The notes beneath the pieces were generated by a model. It had not been told where the DNA came from and did not search any database. It was given only the letters and a program-made list of their open reading frames with translations. A stretch of 64,000 nt of DNA. Origin: Candidatus Eremiobacterota bacterium (GTDB lineage Bacteria; Vulcanimicrobiota; Vulcanimicrobiia; Vulcanimicrobiales; Vulcanimicrobiaceae). Within the stretch, counting starts at the first letter, position 1. Each line of letters opens with the position of its first letter. The stretch is from assembly GCA_019235885.1 (NCBI GenBank), contig JAFAKB010000011.1, positions 1 through 64,000 of the forward strand, given 5' to 3'. A program made the position numbers and the translations under genes. Shown here in pieces: positions 57,652 to 64,000 of this stretch.

Positions 57652-58014
57652 TCAGCCGCCGCGCTCCTCGGGGCTCGGCGGGAGCGGAAAACCGCACAGC
57701 TCGCAATTTCGCAGACGGCGCGGCGGCGGTGGCTGTGGGGCCGGTGCGGGGGCGACCGGGACCGCGACCACCTCCGCTTCGAGCGCCGTGACGAGGCGGA
57801 GGGCGTCTTCCTCGGAGAGTGCCCCGGCCGCGCGCCCGTACGAGCTCGGATAGTACCAGCCGTGGACCAGGAGGGCGAGGCGTTCCTCGCCGCGGCGCTC
57901 GACCTCCGCGGCCAGCTCGGCCGGGGTCAGTCCCGACGCTGCCAGGGGCAGTAGCCCCCGCGCGCTCGCGGCGTGCACCGCGCGCAGCCACAGGACGGCC
58001 GCGCTCGGGCTCAC
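57652..58014 (-). CDS. Small protein of the MoxR/DUF58 locus with a C-terminal Cys pair
   Basis: A 120-residue protein whose GTG at 58014 overlaps the TGA of the gene before it. It begins VSPSAAVLWLRAVHAASARG, continues GLTPAELAAEVERRGEERLA and LVHGWYYPSSYGRAAG, and ends with a Pro-rich linker and NCELCGFPLPPS. The middle resembles the cytoplasmic end of DUF4129-type proteins found in MoxR/DUF58 gene sets. Assignment is tentative. The last two Cys could bind a metal. A Pro/Ala-rich tail makes the C-terminus probably flexible. Confidence 0.55.
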   Translation of the reverse strand: MSPSAAVLWLRAVHAASARGLLPLAASGLTPAELAAEVERRGEERLALLVHGWYYPSSYGRAAGALSEEDALRLVTALEAEVVAVPVAPAPAPQPPPPRRLRNCELCGFPLPPSPEERGG

Positions 58015-58400
58015 CGGCGCGCTCCGCGAGAGCCCGGCAGGGCGTGGCGCAGCAGGAACACCACCGCGAGCGCCGCCACGGCGAGCGCGTCGATGACGAG
58101 AGCCGGCAGGGTCAGCAGGCCCCACAGCGTCGGCGGTTGCGCCGGCCCGGCGCCGATCGAAGCCGCACCGGGCGGAGCGGCAACGGGGCGCGGCGTTGCG
58201 GCGCTGGCAGCGGTCGGCGGCGCGCCGAAGCGCGCGGGCGGCGCCGTTGCCACCGCGGCGGGGCCGGCCGCGCGTGGATGGCGCGGCAGCGTCGCGAGCC
58301 ATGCCAGGAGGAGCGAGAGCACGAGCGCGGCGAGCGCGACCGCGGCGAGCGCCAGCGCCGAGCGGCGCTCCCCGCTAGTCGAGCCGGCAAATGACGGCAT
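58011..58400 (-). CDS. Two-helix membrane protein of the MoxR/DUF58 locus
   Basis: A 129-residue protein with membrane segments at about 17-35 (LALAAVALAALVLSLLLAWL) and 98-115 (PALVIDALAVAALAVVFLL), joined by an Ala/Pro-rich low-complexity linker. Its start overlaps the end of the larger membrane protein gene by 26 bp and its TGA overlaps the next GTG. The tight overlaps make it part of the operon. The family is not recognised. Confidence 0.6.
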   Translation of the reverse strand: MPSFAGSTSGERRSALALAAVALAALVLSLLLAWLATLPRHPRAAGPAAVATAPPARFGAPPTAASAATPRPVAAPPGAASIGAGPAQPPTLWGLLTLPALVIDALAVAALAVVFLLRHALPGSRGARR

Positions 58401-59232
58401 GGTGATGCGAACGGTCCAGCAACGGCACGATGCTCTGAGGCAGCGTCAGCACGCCCCGGGGGCGCGCCAGCAGCTCGGCTCGCCGAATGCGGCCGGCCAC
58501 CACGCAGACGCCGAGGTAGGCGACGGCGAGCGCGGCGATCTCCGCCCGAACGGCCGGCGCCAGCGCCGCGGCGTCGAAGCCCGCGGCGTACGCGCACGCG
58601 AGCAGCAGCGCAGCGAGCGCGCCCCACGTCAACACCTGCGCGCGAAGGCGCCAGACCGGCGCGATCGCCCACACGGCGGCGAGTCCGGCGGCGGCCGCGA
58701 GGATGCCGCCGGCCAGCCGCAGCACGACCGGCGGATACGCCGGCATCCGTTCGCCGAACAAGACGCCGACCGCGAGGGCCGGCAGCGCGGCGCGAGCGCG
58801 TCCGCCGCCGCTCAGCGCGAGCGCCGCCCCGGCGAGCAGCGCGGTCACGATGACCCCCAGATCCAGGCGCGTCCACAGCGCGGGGATCGCCACCAGCGCG
58901 AGCCCGGCGAGCGCGGCGCGCCAGCTCGCCGCGGCGCCGTGCCGGGTCGACCACGGCAGCGCGCGCGCCCCCGCGACGGCCAGCACGGCGAACGCCCACA
59001 CCGTCGGCCACTCGCCGCGCGCGTTGAGCGCGCCCGCGCCGGTCACCGCGGCGTATGCGGCGGCCGCGACCACGGCCGTCGCGACGTGCAGCAGCCGGTC
59101 CGAGGCGAGCACCTCGAGCCGCACCTCGGCTTGCGCGTCGTCGGTGTACCGGGCGATCTCCGCCTGCGCCCGCAGCAGGTGCGGTTCTTTGCCGTAGAAC
59201 GCCGGGTCGGCGCGGCGCAGCCAGTCGATCAC
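58375..59232 (-). CDS. Multi-spanning membrane protein of the MoxR/DUF58 locus
   Basis: A 285-residue protein starting at a GTG that overlaps the DUF58 gene stop (GTGA). A soluble N-terminal segment (VIDWLRRADPAFYGKEPHLL, then EIARYTDDAQAEVRLEVLA) precedes seven or so hydrophobic helices, and it ends with VLTLPQSIVPLLDRSHHHAV. It probably belongs to the set of membrane proteins (often with transglutaminase or DUF4129 domains) that accompany DUF58 proteins. No such catalytic domain is visible here. Confidence 0.7.
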   Translation of the reverse strand: MIDWLRRADPAFYGKEPHLLRAQAEIARYTDDAQAEVRLEVLASDRLLHVATAVVAAAAYAAVTGAGALNARGEWPTVWAFAVLAVAGARALPWSTRHGAAASWRAALAGLALVAIPALWTRLDLGVIVTALLAGAALALSGGGRARAALPALAVGVLFGERMPAYPPVVLRLAGGILAAAAGLAAVWAIAPVWRLRAQVLTWGALAALLLACAYAAGFDAAALAPAVRAEIAALAVAYLGVCVVAGRIRRAELLARPRGVLTLPQSIVPLLDRSHHHAVICRLD

Positions 59233-60392
59233 GCTCCGACGACCTCGCGGGTGAAGACCGGGACGTGGTCGGGCGTCAGCGTCACCATCGAAAGCCGCTG
59301 CTGCTCCAGCGCTTCGCGCGAGCGCAGGCTCACGAAGATGACGGCCGCGCCGTGGCGGCGGACTTCGCCGAGCAGTGCGCGCACGACCGTCGCGCGGTCT
59401 CCGCGCAATCCGACGTGCGCCAGCTCGCGGTCGAGACGATCGAGATCGGCGTCGAGCGGCCGCACCCGGAGCGACAAGAGATCGTGCTTTCCGCGCTGGC
59501 AGACGAACCGCACGGTCAGGCGCCGCGCCGCGAACGCGCGGCACAGCGCCGAGACGAACGCGATCGCTTTCTCGAAGCGGTAGCGGTGCAGCTCTTCGTT
59601 GCCGTCGAGCGGCGGCGCGGTGTCGAGCACGACGCTCAGATCGTCGCGGCTCGGATCTCTGAACTCGCGCACGAAGAACTGGTTCGGATCGGGCGCGCGC
59701 AGCGAGAGCACGCGATGGATCGTCTTCGGCGAGTCGCCGGGCCGGTATTCGCGCGAGCCGACGTACTCCTCGATCGCCGCCGGCAGCATCTGAAAGCGCG
59801 CGCCGGCGACGTGCCGCCCGGCGAGCAGCGCTTCGACGAACGGGTGCAGCTGATAGACCGCCGGCAGGACGTTGACGGCGTAGACTCGGTCGAAGAGCGC
59901 GGTCGCGCGTATCGCGCTGCCCGGAAGCTCGACGGCGGCGCGGAACGGTCCGACGAGCAGCGTCCCGCGCTGCTTCGCCATCACCTGCCAGTGGGTCGTC
60001 GTGGCGCGGCCGACCCCGAGCATCGGAATCTCCGCCCACGGGCCGACGTCGAGCGCGACGCCGGCGGCCGAGATGCGCGCCTTCGTCAGGACGCCGATCG
60101 CCGGAAACAGACGCCCGACGTTGGCGAGCGTGAAGCCCAAGCGAAACGTGCTCAGCGCGCGGGTGTGCGCCGGCAGCTCGGCGCCGGCGGCGCGCAGCGC
60201 GCGCGCCGCGGCATACGAAATCGTCGTCGCCAGCGCGACCCACAGCAGCGGAAACGCGCCGGCGAACACGACCAGCGCGCGCAGCGCGGGGTGCGCCGTT
60301 CCGGCGAGCGCGAGCACGACGAACGACAGCGCGAACGCGGCCAGACCGGCCGGCGGCGCGAGCGTCAAGTCGATGCGGGACGCGCGCTCCAT
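59229..60392 (-). CDS. DUF58 protein (MoxR-associated)
   Basis: A 387-residue protein. Two membrane helices (about 10-55, LAAFALSFVVLALAG and ALRALVVFAGAFPLLWVALA) come first. DUF58 proper follows, with EEYVGSREYRPGDSPKTIHR as its signature and a vWA-like region after it (FFVREFRDPSRDDLSVVLDT). DUF58 proteins usually pair with MoxR ATPases, which act as chaperones in assembly of metal or membrane complexes. Start is the ATG at 60392, 11 bp after the MoxR gene stop. Confidence 0.9.
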   Translation of the reverse strand: MERASRIDLTLAPPAGLAAFALSFVVLALAGTAHPALRALVVFAGAFPLLWVALATTISYAAARALRAAGAELPAHTRALSTFRLGFTLANVGRLFPAIGVLTKARISAAGVALDVGPWAEIPMLGVGRATTTHWQVMAKQRGTLLVGPFRAAVELPGSAIRATALFDRVYAVNVLPAVYQLHPFVEALLAGRHVAGARFQMLPAAIEEYVGSREYRPGDSPKTIHRVLSLRAPDPNQFFVREFRDPSRDDLSVVLDTAPPLDGNEELHRYRFEKAIAFVSALCRAFAARRLTVRFVCQRGKHDLLSLRVRPLDADLDRLDRELAHVGLRGDRATVVRALLGEVRRHGAAVIFVSLRSREALEQQRLSMVTLTPDHVPVFTREVVGA

Positions 60393-60403
60393 CTCCGCGC
60401 CGT

Positions 60404-61354
60404 TCAGCGGGGAGCCGGGATCAGCTCGACGAGCCGCTTCACGATCTGCGTCTTCCACTCGGTCATGCTCATGACCGATTCCGGCATCATCTTCGGGATC
60501 ACGCGGTGCGGCAGCGTGTGCACGAACAGCGCCTTGACGTCGTCGGGGACGACGTATTCGCGCCCTTGCACGAGCGCGTACGCGCGGGCGAGCTGCATCA
60601 GCTGCAGCGCCGCGCGCGGGCTCGCGCCGAGCGCGAGCTCCTCCGCCACGCGGCTTTGCCGCACCGCCGCCGCGATGTAGCGCAGCAGCCGCTCGTCGAC
60701 GACGACGTGCGCGACGAGCGCGATCAGCGAACGCACGCGCTCGACGGAGAGCACTGCGCCGACGCGGTTCAGCGGATCGTCGGCCATCCGGTCGCCGAGG
60801 ATCTCGACCTCTTCGCTCTCGCTCGGATAGCCGGGCGAGAGCAGGAGCTGGAAGCGGTCGAGCTGCGCTTCGGGCAGATCGTTCACGCCGGAGTGCTCGA
60901 TCGGGTTCTGCGTCGCGATCACCATGAACGGATCGGGGAGCGGGTAGGTGCGGCCGTCGACGGTGACCTGCGTCTCGCCCATCGCTTCCAGCAGCGCGCT
61001 CTGCGTGCGCGGCATCGCGCGGTTGAGCTCGTCCGCGAGCACGATGTTCGCGAACACCGCGCCCGGGACGAAGCGCTCCTTGCGCGGGTCGACGTAGCCG
61101 GTGACGTCGACCGGCAGCAGATCGGGCGTGCACTGGATGCGCTTGAAGTCGCACGAGATCGAGCGGGCCAGCGTGCGCGCGAGCATCGTCTTCGCGACGC
61201 CCGGCCGGTCTTCGAGCAGCACGTGACCGCGCGAGAGCAGCGCCGCGACGACGAGCCGCACGACCTCGCGCTTTCCGACGATGACGCGTTCGATGTTGGC
61301 GATGAGCCCTTCGACGTCGGCGTGGGCCGCTTCGAAGGTGGCGTCGCGCGTCAC
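60404..61354 (-). CDS. MoxR family AAA+ ATPase
   Basis: A 316-residue AAA+ ATPase of the MoxR family. Walker A is LLEDRPGVAKTMLART (47-62; more usually DVPGVGKT). Walker B is NIVLADELNRAMPRTQSALL, and sensor 1 is VIATQNPIEHSGVNDLPEAQ. QLDRFQLLLSPGYPS and the helical lid complete the domain. MoxR proteins are chaperones acting on partner vWA-like proteins such as the DUF58 gene that follows. The GTG at 61354 overlaps the membrane protein gene before it by 4 bp. Confidence 0.93.
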   Translation of the reverse strand: MTRDATFEAAHADVEGLIANIERVIVGKREVVRLVVAALLSRGHVLLEDRPGVAKTMLARTLARSISCDFKRIQCTPDLLPVDVTGYVDPRKERFVPGAVFANIVLADELNRAMPRTQSALLEAMGETQVTVDGRTYPLPDPFMVIATQNPIEHSGVNDLPEAQLDRFQLLLSPGYPSESEEVEILGDRMADDPLNRVGAVLSVERVRSLIALVAHVVVDERLLRYIAAAVRQSRVAEELALGASPRAALQLMQLARAYALVQGREYVVPDDVKALFVHTLPHRVIPKMMPESVMSMTEWKTQIVKRLVELIPAPR

Positions 61355-62055
61355 TTCGCGCTTCCGTGCGGCTCGTGCGCGGGGACGAGCGCGGTCGGCA
61401 GGCTGCCGGAGACGAGCGGGACGATCCACCGCGACGCCAACGCGAGGATGAACGCGACGGCGATGATGCCGGCCGCGACGGCGATCGCCGAGGTCGAGTC
61501 GAGATCGGCGGCCAGCCGTTTGCCGACGGCTCCGAACAGCGCAGCGATTCCGGCGTCGCCGCCCATCACGGCATCGCGCGGATGGAACAGGTACAGCACC
61601 AGAAAGACGCCGAACCAGCGCGCCCCGCCGCCGACGATGCGCGCCGGCTGCGCGCTCCACGTCGAGCGCGGCCAGATGCGCGCCGCGGCGACGCGCGCCA
61701 GGAAATCGGCCGCGGCAAAGATCGCCATGACGCCGGCGAGCGCCGAAGCGGCGAGCACCGCGTTCGCGAACGTCACCCCGCTCTCGTAACCGGCCGCCAC
61801 GAACGGCAACAGCACGAGGAATGCGAGCGCGCCGGCGGCGAGCGCGTCGGCGGCGCGTCCGAACGCTTCGGTTCGCGCGTGCAGCCGCGCGCAGCGCGCG
61901 CAGCGCAGCTCGGGATCGAAATCGTCCGCGCCGCCGCGCGCGAACACGAGAAACCAAGCGCCGAGCGCAGCGGCCTCGAGCACCAGCAGCAGCGCGAACG
62001 GCACGTAGCGCGGCACCACCGGGACGAGACCGAGCGGCGATTCCGCCGCGCTCAC
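61351..62055 (-). CDS. Membrane protein preceding MoxR, unknown
   Basis: A protein of about 234 residues with five or six membrane segments, beginning VSAAESPLGLVPVVPRYVPF. A pair CARCARLHAR after the first helix may bind metal. It overlaps the moxR start by 4 bp and opens the operon. The frame is open up to an ATG at 62115 (254 residues), but that ATG would share bases with the start of the divergent DUF2321 gene. The GTG at 62055 leaves 58 bp for a divergent promoter and fits a short N-terminus before the first helix. Function unknown. Confidence 0.65.
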   Translation of the reverse strand: MSAAESPLGLVPVVPRYVPFALLLVLEAAALGAWFLVFARGGADDFDPELRCARCARLHARTEAFGRAADALAAGALAFLVLLPFVAAGYESGVTFANAVLAASALAGVMAIFAAADFLARVAAARIWPRSTWSAQPARIVGGGARWFGVFLVLYLFHPRDAVMGGDAGIAALFGAVGKRLAADLDSTSAIAVAAGIIAVAFILALASRWIVPLVSGSLPTALVPAHEPHGSAK

Positions 62056-62113
62056 GTTGCGCGAGCCTTGAGCAAGGGCATGGGTCTTCCTATTCCCGGC
62101 GAAAAGCGGCGTC

Positions 62114-62641
62114 ATGGGCCCGGACGAACCGATCGAGCTGCCGGGGCTGTCGGCACAGCGCAGGGGTCCGAGCGCGGCGGTCTGCGCGAGCGGACACGTC
62201 CTTGCGTGGTTCGTCGAAGGCCCGATCGAAGAGACCTATTGCCCGAAGTGCGGCGATCCGATCCTGTTCGCGTGCGAGGCGTGCGGGCGGCCGTTGCCTC
62301 CCGACGCCGAGATGCTCCAGTGGGTGCCGTATCACGGAAACTGCATCTACTGCGGCCAGCCGTATCCGTGGCGAGCGGCGGAGATCGAGCGCGCGAAACG
62401 CTCGCTGGCGGAATACGCGGAGACCGAGCACTGGAGCGAGCCGGTGCAGGCCCGCGCGAACGAGCTGCTCGCCGACGTCGCGGCGGACCGGATCGCGCCC
62501 TCGGCCGTCGTCGCCGGGGTGAAGTGGCTCGAGCAGCACGCCGGCGAACATGCGCCGGCGACGATCCTCGACGCGATCGAACGGCTCGGAAGCGCGACGC
62601 TCAAACAAGCGCTGCGGCCGAGCTTTCCGGGGATTTTCTAA
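62114..62641 (+). CDS. DUF2321-like zinc-ribbon protein
   Basis: A 175-residue protein. An N-terminal Cys/His region (AAVCASGHVLAWF, YCPKCGDPILFACEACGRPL, CIYCGQPYPW) forms two or three zinc knuckles. The C-terminal half is helical (EIERAKRSLAEYAETEHWSE and onwards, ending KQALRPSFPGIF). The layout matches DUF2321 proteins, whose function is not established. It is divergent from the MoxR operon. Its stop overlaps the convergent small gene by 4 bp. Confidence 0.78.
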   Translation: MGPDEPIELPGLSAQRRGPSAAVCASGHVLAWFVEGPIEETYCPKCGDPILFACEACGRPLPPDAEMLQWVPYHGNCIYCGQPYPWRAAEIERAKRSLAEYAETEHWSEPVQARANELLADVAADRIAPSAVVAGVKWLEQHAGEHAPATILDAIERLGSATLKQALRPSFPGIF

Positions 62642-62955
62642 GCACCCGCATCGGGCGCGTAGTCTTCCCCGTTGGCGCGGTAGATGTCGGCGACCGACAC
62701 CGGGGCCGCCGGAAACATCGACGTGGTGACGATCAGCATCGCCGCGTCCTTGTTGACGCCGTGCTCGGCGTTGAACGTCTCGACCGCCTTTTGCGCGGCG
62801 GCATAGTCGGTGCCGTAATCCCAGTCCGTCGCCCGAAAACCCGGCTCGTGCGCCGTCACGAAAGCCGGGTAGAAGTGGCGCTCGCCGTCGGCGTGGCTCC
62901 TGCTCAGGTTCTCGGTGACGAAAAGGCAAGCCGGCTTGCCGTCGATCGTGTACAT
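62638..62955 (-). CDS. Small soluble protein, unknown
   Basis: A 105-residue protein starting MYTIDGKPACLFVTENLSRS, then FYPAFVTAHEPGFRATDWDY and ending NGEDYAPDAGA. It looks like a compact alpha/beta protein with no membrane segment or signal peptide. An AAGAAGCG lies before the ATG at 62955; an upstream ATG at 62994 would add 13 residues. I do not recognise the family. It lies 16 bp after the TPR-like gene on the same strand. Confidence 0.6.
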   Translation of the reverse strand: MYTIDGKPACLFVTENLSRSHADGERHFYPAFVTAHEPGFRATDWDYGTDYAAAQKAVETFNAEHGVNKDAAMLIVTTSMFPAAPVSVADIYRANGEDYAPDAGA

Positions 62956-62971
62956 GTCGTCGCTTCTTACG

Positions 62972-63538
62972 TCAGCGCCCGCGCGACGGCGCAAAAGCGA
63001 CGAACCGGATGCTTCGCTTCACGCTCATCAGGACGTCGAGCGCGTCCGAGGCTTGGGTGAACTCGCCGAGCGCCTCGAACGCTTGCGCTTGACCTCGCCA
63101 GGCCTGGGCGAGGATGATCTGCCGGTCGAGCTCGTCGACGTCGTCGAGCGCTTCCGCGCGCGCCACCGCGTCCTTGAGGCGCGCGAGCGCGCGCTCGTAG
63201 TCGTGCATCTTCAACAGCAGCAGCCCGTAGCCGAGAAACGCGAGGGCCGCTTCCTGCGTCGTCAACTGCGCGGCGACGGCGATCTCCAGCGCTTCGGTCT
63301 GAATGAACTCCGCCTCCGGGAGCGCGTCGGTGCTCTCCAGGATCCCGGCGTACTGCAAGAGCGCGCGAAACAGGGTCACCGACGCCGGCGGAAGCGAGGC
63401 GCGAGCCGCGCTCATGACGCGGCGCATCAAGTCGACGGCCGTCTTCGGTTCGCCGAGCAGCACCAGCGCCTGCGCGTGGCGATACGCCTCGTCGCGGCGT
63501 GCGGCCCCAGCGTCGCCGTCGTTCGCACCGTCGTTCAT
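62972..63538 (-). CDS. TPR-like helical protein
   Basis: A 188-residue, almost fully helical protein. Repeating pairs of helices are visible: AYRHAQALVLLGEPKTAVDL, ASVTLFRALLQYAGILESTD, EAALAFLGYGLLLLKMHDYE, ALARLKDAVARAEALDDVDE and AQAWRGQAQAFEALGEFTQA. The spacing of A/G/Y residues fits about four tetratricopeptide repeats, a protein-protein interaction scaffold. The ATG at 63538 follows a short acidic N-terminus. The preceding gene (FNT) ends 56 bp upstream. No partner is identified. Confidence 0.7.
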   Translation of the reverse strand: MNDGANDGDAGAARRDEAYRHAQALVLLGEPKTAVDLMRRVMSAARASLPPASVTLFRALLQYAGILESTDALPEAEFIQTEALEIAVAAQLTTQEAALAFLGYGLLLLKMHDYERALARLKDAVARAEALDDVDELDRQIILAQAWRGQAQAFEALGEFTQASDALDVLMSVKRSIRFVAFAPSRGR

Positions 63539-63594
63539 CTGCCGGCCCACCCTCACGCATCCGATTTCGCAGCATGCTCGCGGCCGGTCGCGTC

Positions 63595-64000
63595 CTACGC
63601 GGCGGCGCGCCGAGTCCGGTACGCCCAGCCGACCGCGGCACCCGTCAACAGGAAGCCGCCGACGAAGTTGCCGATCGTCACCGGCAGCTCGTTCCACAGC
63701 CACCAATCGGTCAGCGTGATGTGGGCTCCGTAGAGCATCGCGGACGGCATGACGAACATGTTGACGACCAAGTGCTCCCAGCCCATCGAGAAGAACATGT
63801 AGATCGGGATGAACGTCGCGATCGCTTTGCCGATCACCGAGCGGGTCGTCATCGGCAGGATCACGCCGAGCGTCACGAACCAGTTGCAGAGAATGCCCTT
63901 CACGAACGCCGTGAACTGGCCGCTCAGGCCGAACGGCTCGTAGTGCACCGTCTTCGCCAAGGCGGTTTTGATCATCACGCCGGAGATGCCCGGCGCACCC
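63595..64000 (-). CDS. Formate/nitrite transporter family protein, 5' end beyond window
   Basis: The reading frame is open from the right window edge to its stop at 63595, giving the last 135 or so residues. Family hallmarks are visible: KGILCNWFVTLGVILP, GWEHLVVNMFVMPSAML and NELPVTIGNFVGGFLLTG. FNT proteins form pentameric channels for formate, nitrite or hydrosulfide. The ATG that opens MMIKTALAK is internal, because protein-like sequence (APGISGV) continues before it to the edge. The substrate subtype cannot be read from this fragment. Confidence 0.9.
   Translation of the reverse strand, partial: GAPGISGVMIKTALAKTVHYEPFGLSGQFTAFVKGILCNWFVTLGVILPMTTRSVIGKAIATFIPIYMFFSMGWEHLVVNMFVMPSAMLYGAHITLTDWWLWNELPVTIGNFVGGFLLTGAAVGWAYRTRRAAA

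Noticed and set aside
1-64000. CRISPR arrays, rRNA operons, insertion sequences
   Set aside because: No regularly spaced repeats, no conserved rRNA segments and no transposase motifs were seen on either strand.

Overview
The window is about 64 kb of a high-GC, gene-dense bacterial chromosome. The cell is a diderm: there are three large TonB-dependent outer-membrane receptors with N-terminal carboxypeptidase-like domains, several lipoproteins, a Sco copper chaperone and a soluble-type lytic transglycosylase. Gene content (haem O synthase, high-potential iron-sulfur protein, BolA/monothiol glutaredoxin, polyphosphate kinase, RF3) points to an aerobic or facultative heterotroph. The style of the proteins suggests candidate phylum Eremiobacterota/Vulcanimicrobiota (WPS-2) or a neighbouring lineage; this is an impression from sequence style, not a tested assignment. 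No rRNA, tRNA or CRISPR array was found.

Layout. 0-6.4 kb: Uma2 nuclease-fold gene (cut by the window edge), RDD membrane protein, acyl-CoA ligase, a TonB receptor and a Met/His-bearing membrane protein. 6.4-13.8 kb: overlapping bolA and glutaredoxin genes, a strong bidirectional terminator, a second TonB receptor, an EVE-domain protein, two small accessory genes and ppk. 13.8-24.7 kb: an osmoprotectant ABC transporter (permease, binding lipoprotein, ATPase, permease), gamma-glutamylcyclotransferase-like protein, EgtD, lytic transglycosylase, a lipid/glycolipid pair (sterol-desaturase-like, MGDG-synthase-like), M20 amidohydrolase and ROK glucokinase. 24.7-35.3 kb: cysteine-cluster protein, phytoene-desaturase-like oxidoreductase, a family of small secreted proteins with an HIHKGTC motif flanking an AhpD-like gene and a 1,212-residue TonB receptor, a YdeI-like protein and a two-lobed aspartyl protease with PDZ domain. 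35.3-39.5 kb: a lower-GC accessory island of small unknown membrane proteins with visible gene decay. 39.5-48.8 kb: PLP dehydratase, RF3, GH130, alanine-racemase-like, haem O synthase, MFS pump. 48.8-54.9 kb: a peptide-modification (RiPP) locus. 55-64 kb: CusF-Sco copper chaperone, HiPIP, DUF59 protein, PNPOx-like protein, a MoxR/DUF58 operon, small accessory proteins and a truncated formate/nitrite transporter.

The most interesting system is the RiPP locus at 50.0-54.9 kb. A 61-residue peptide gene with a good ribosome binding site is followed on the minus strand, with overlaps or tiny gaps, by a DUF692/MNIO iron oxidase, a partner protein with an apparent peptide-recognition (PqqD/RRE-like) domain, a cobalamin-dependent radical SAM enzyme with a long C-terminal extension, and a methyltransferase. 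A SPASM radical SAM maturase converges on it. The peptide ends in Asp, with Asp at every fourth position (53, 57, 61). Known aminopyruvatide clusters use an MNIO on a C-terminal Asp together with a B12-radical SAM enzyme and a methyltransferase but have a P450. Here a SPASM enzyme may replace the P450, so this looks like a new variant.

A second notable structure is the 27.1-32.9 kb region. A frameshifted copy of the last ~100 bp of the AhpD-like gene lies just after the TonB receptor, next to a third, diverged HIHKGTC-family gene. This is the scar of an old segmental duplication around the receptor.
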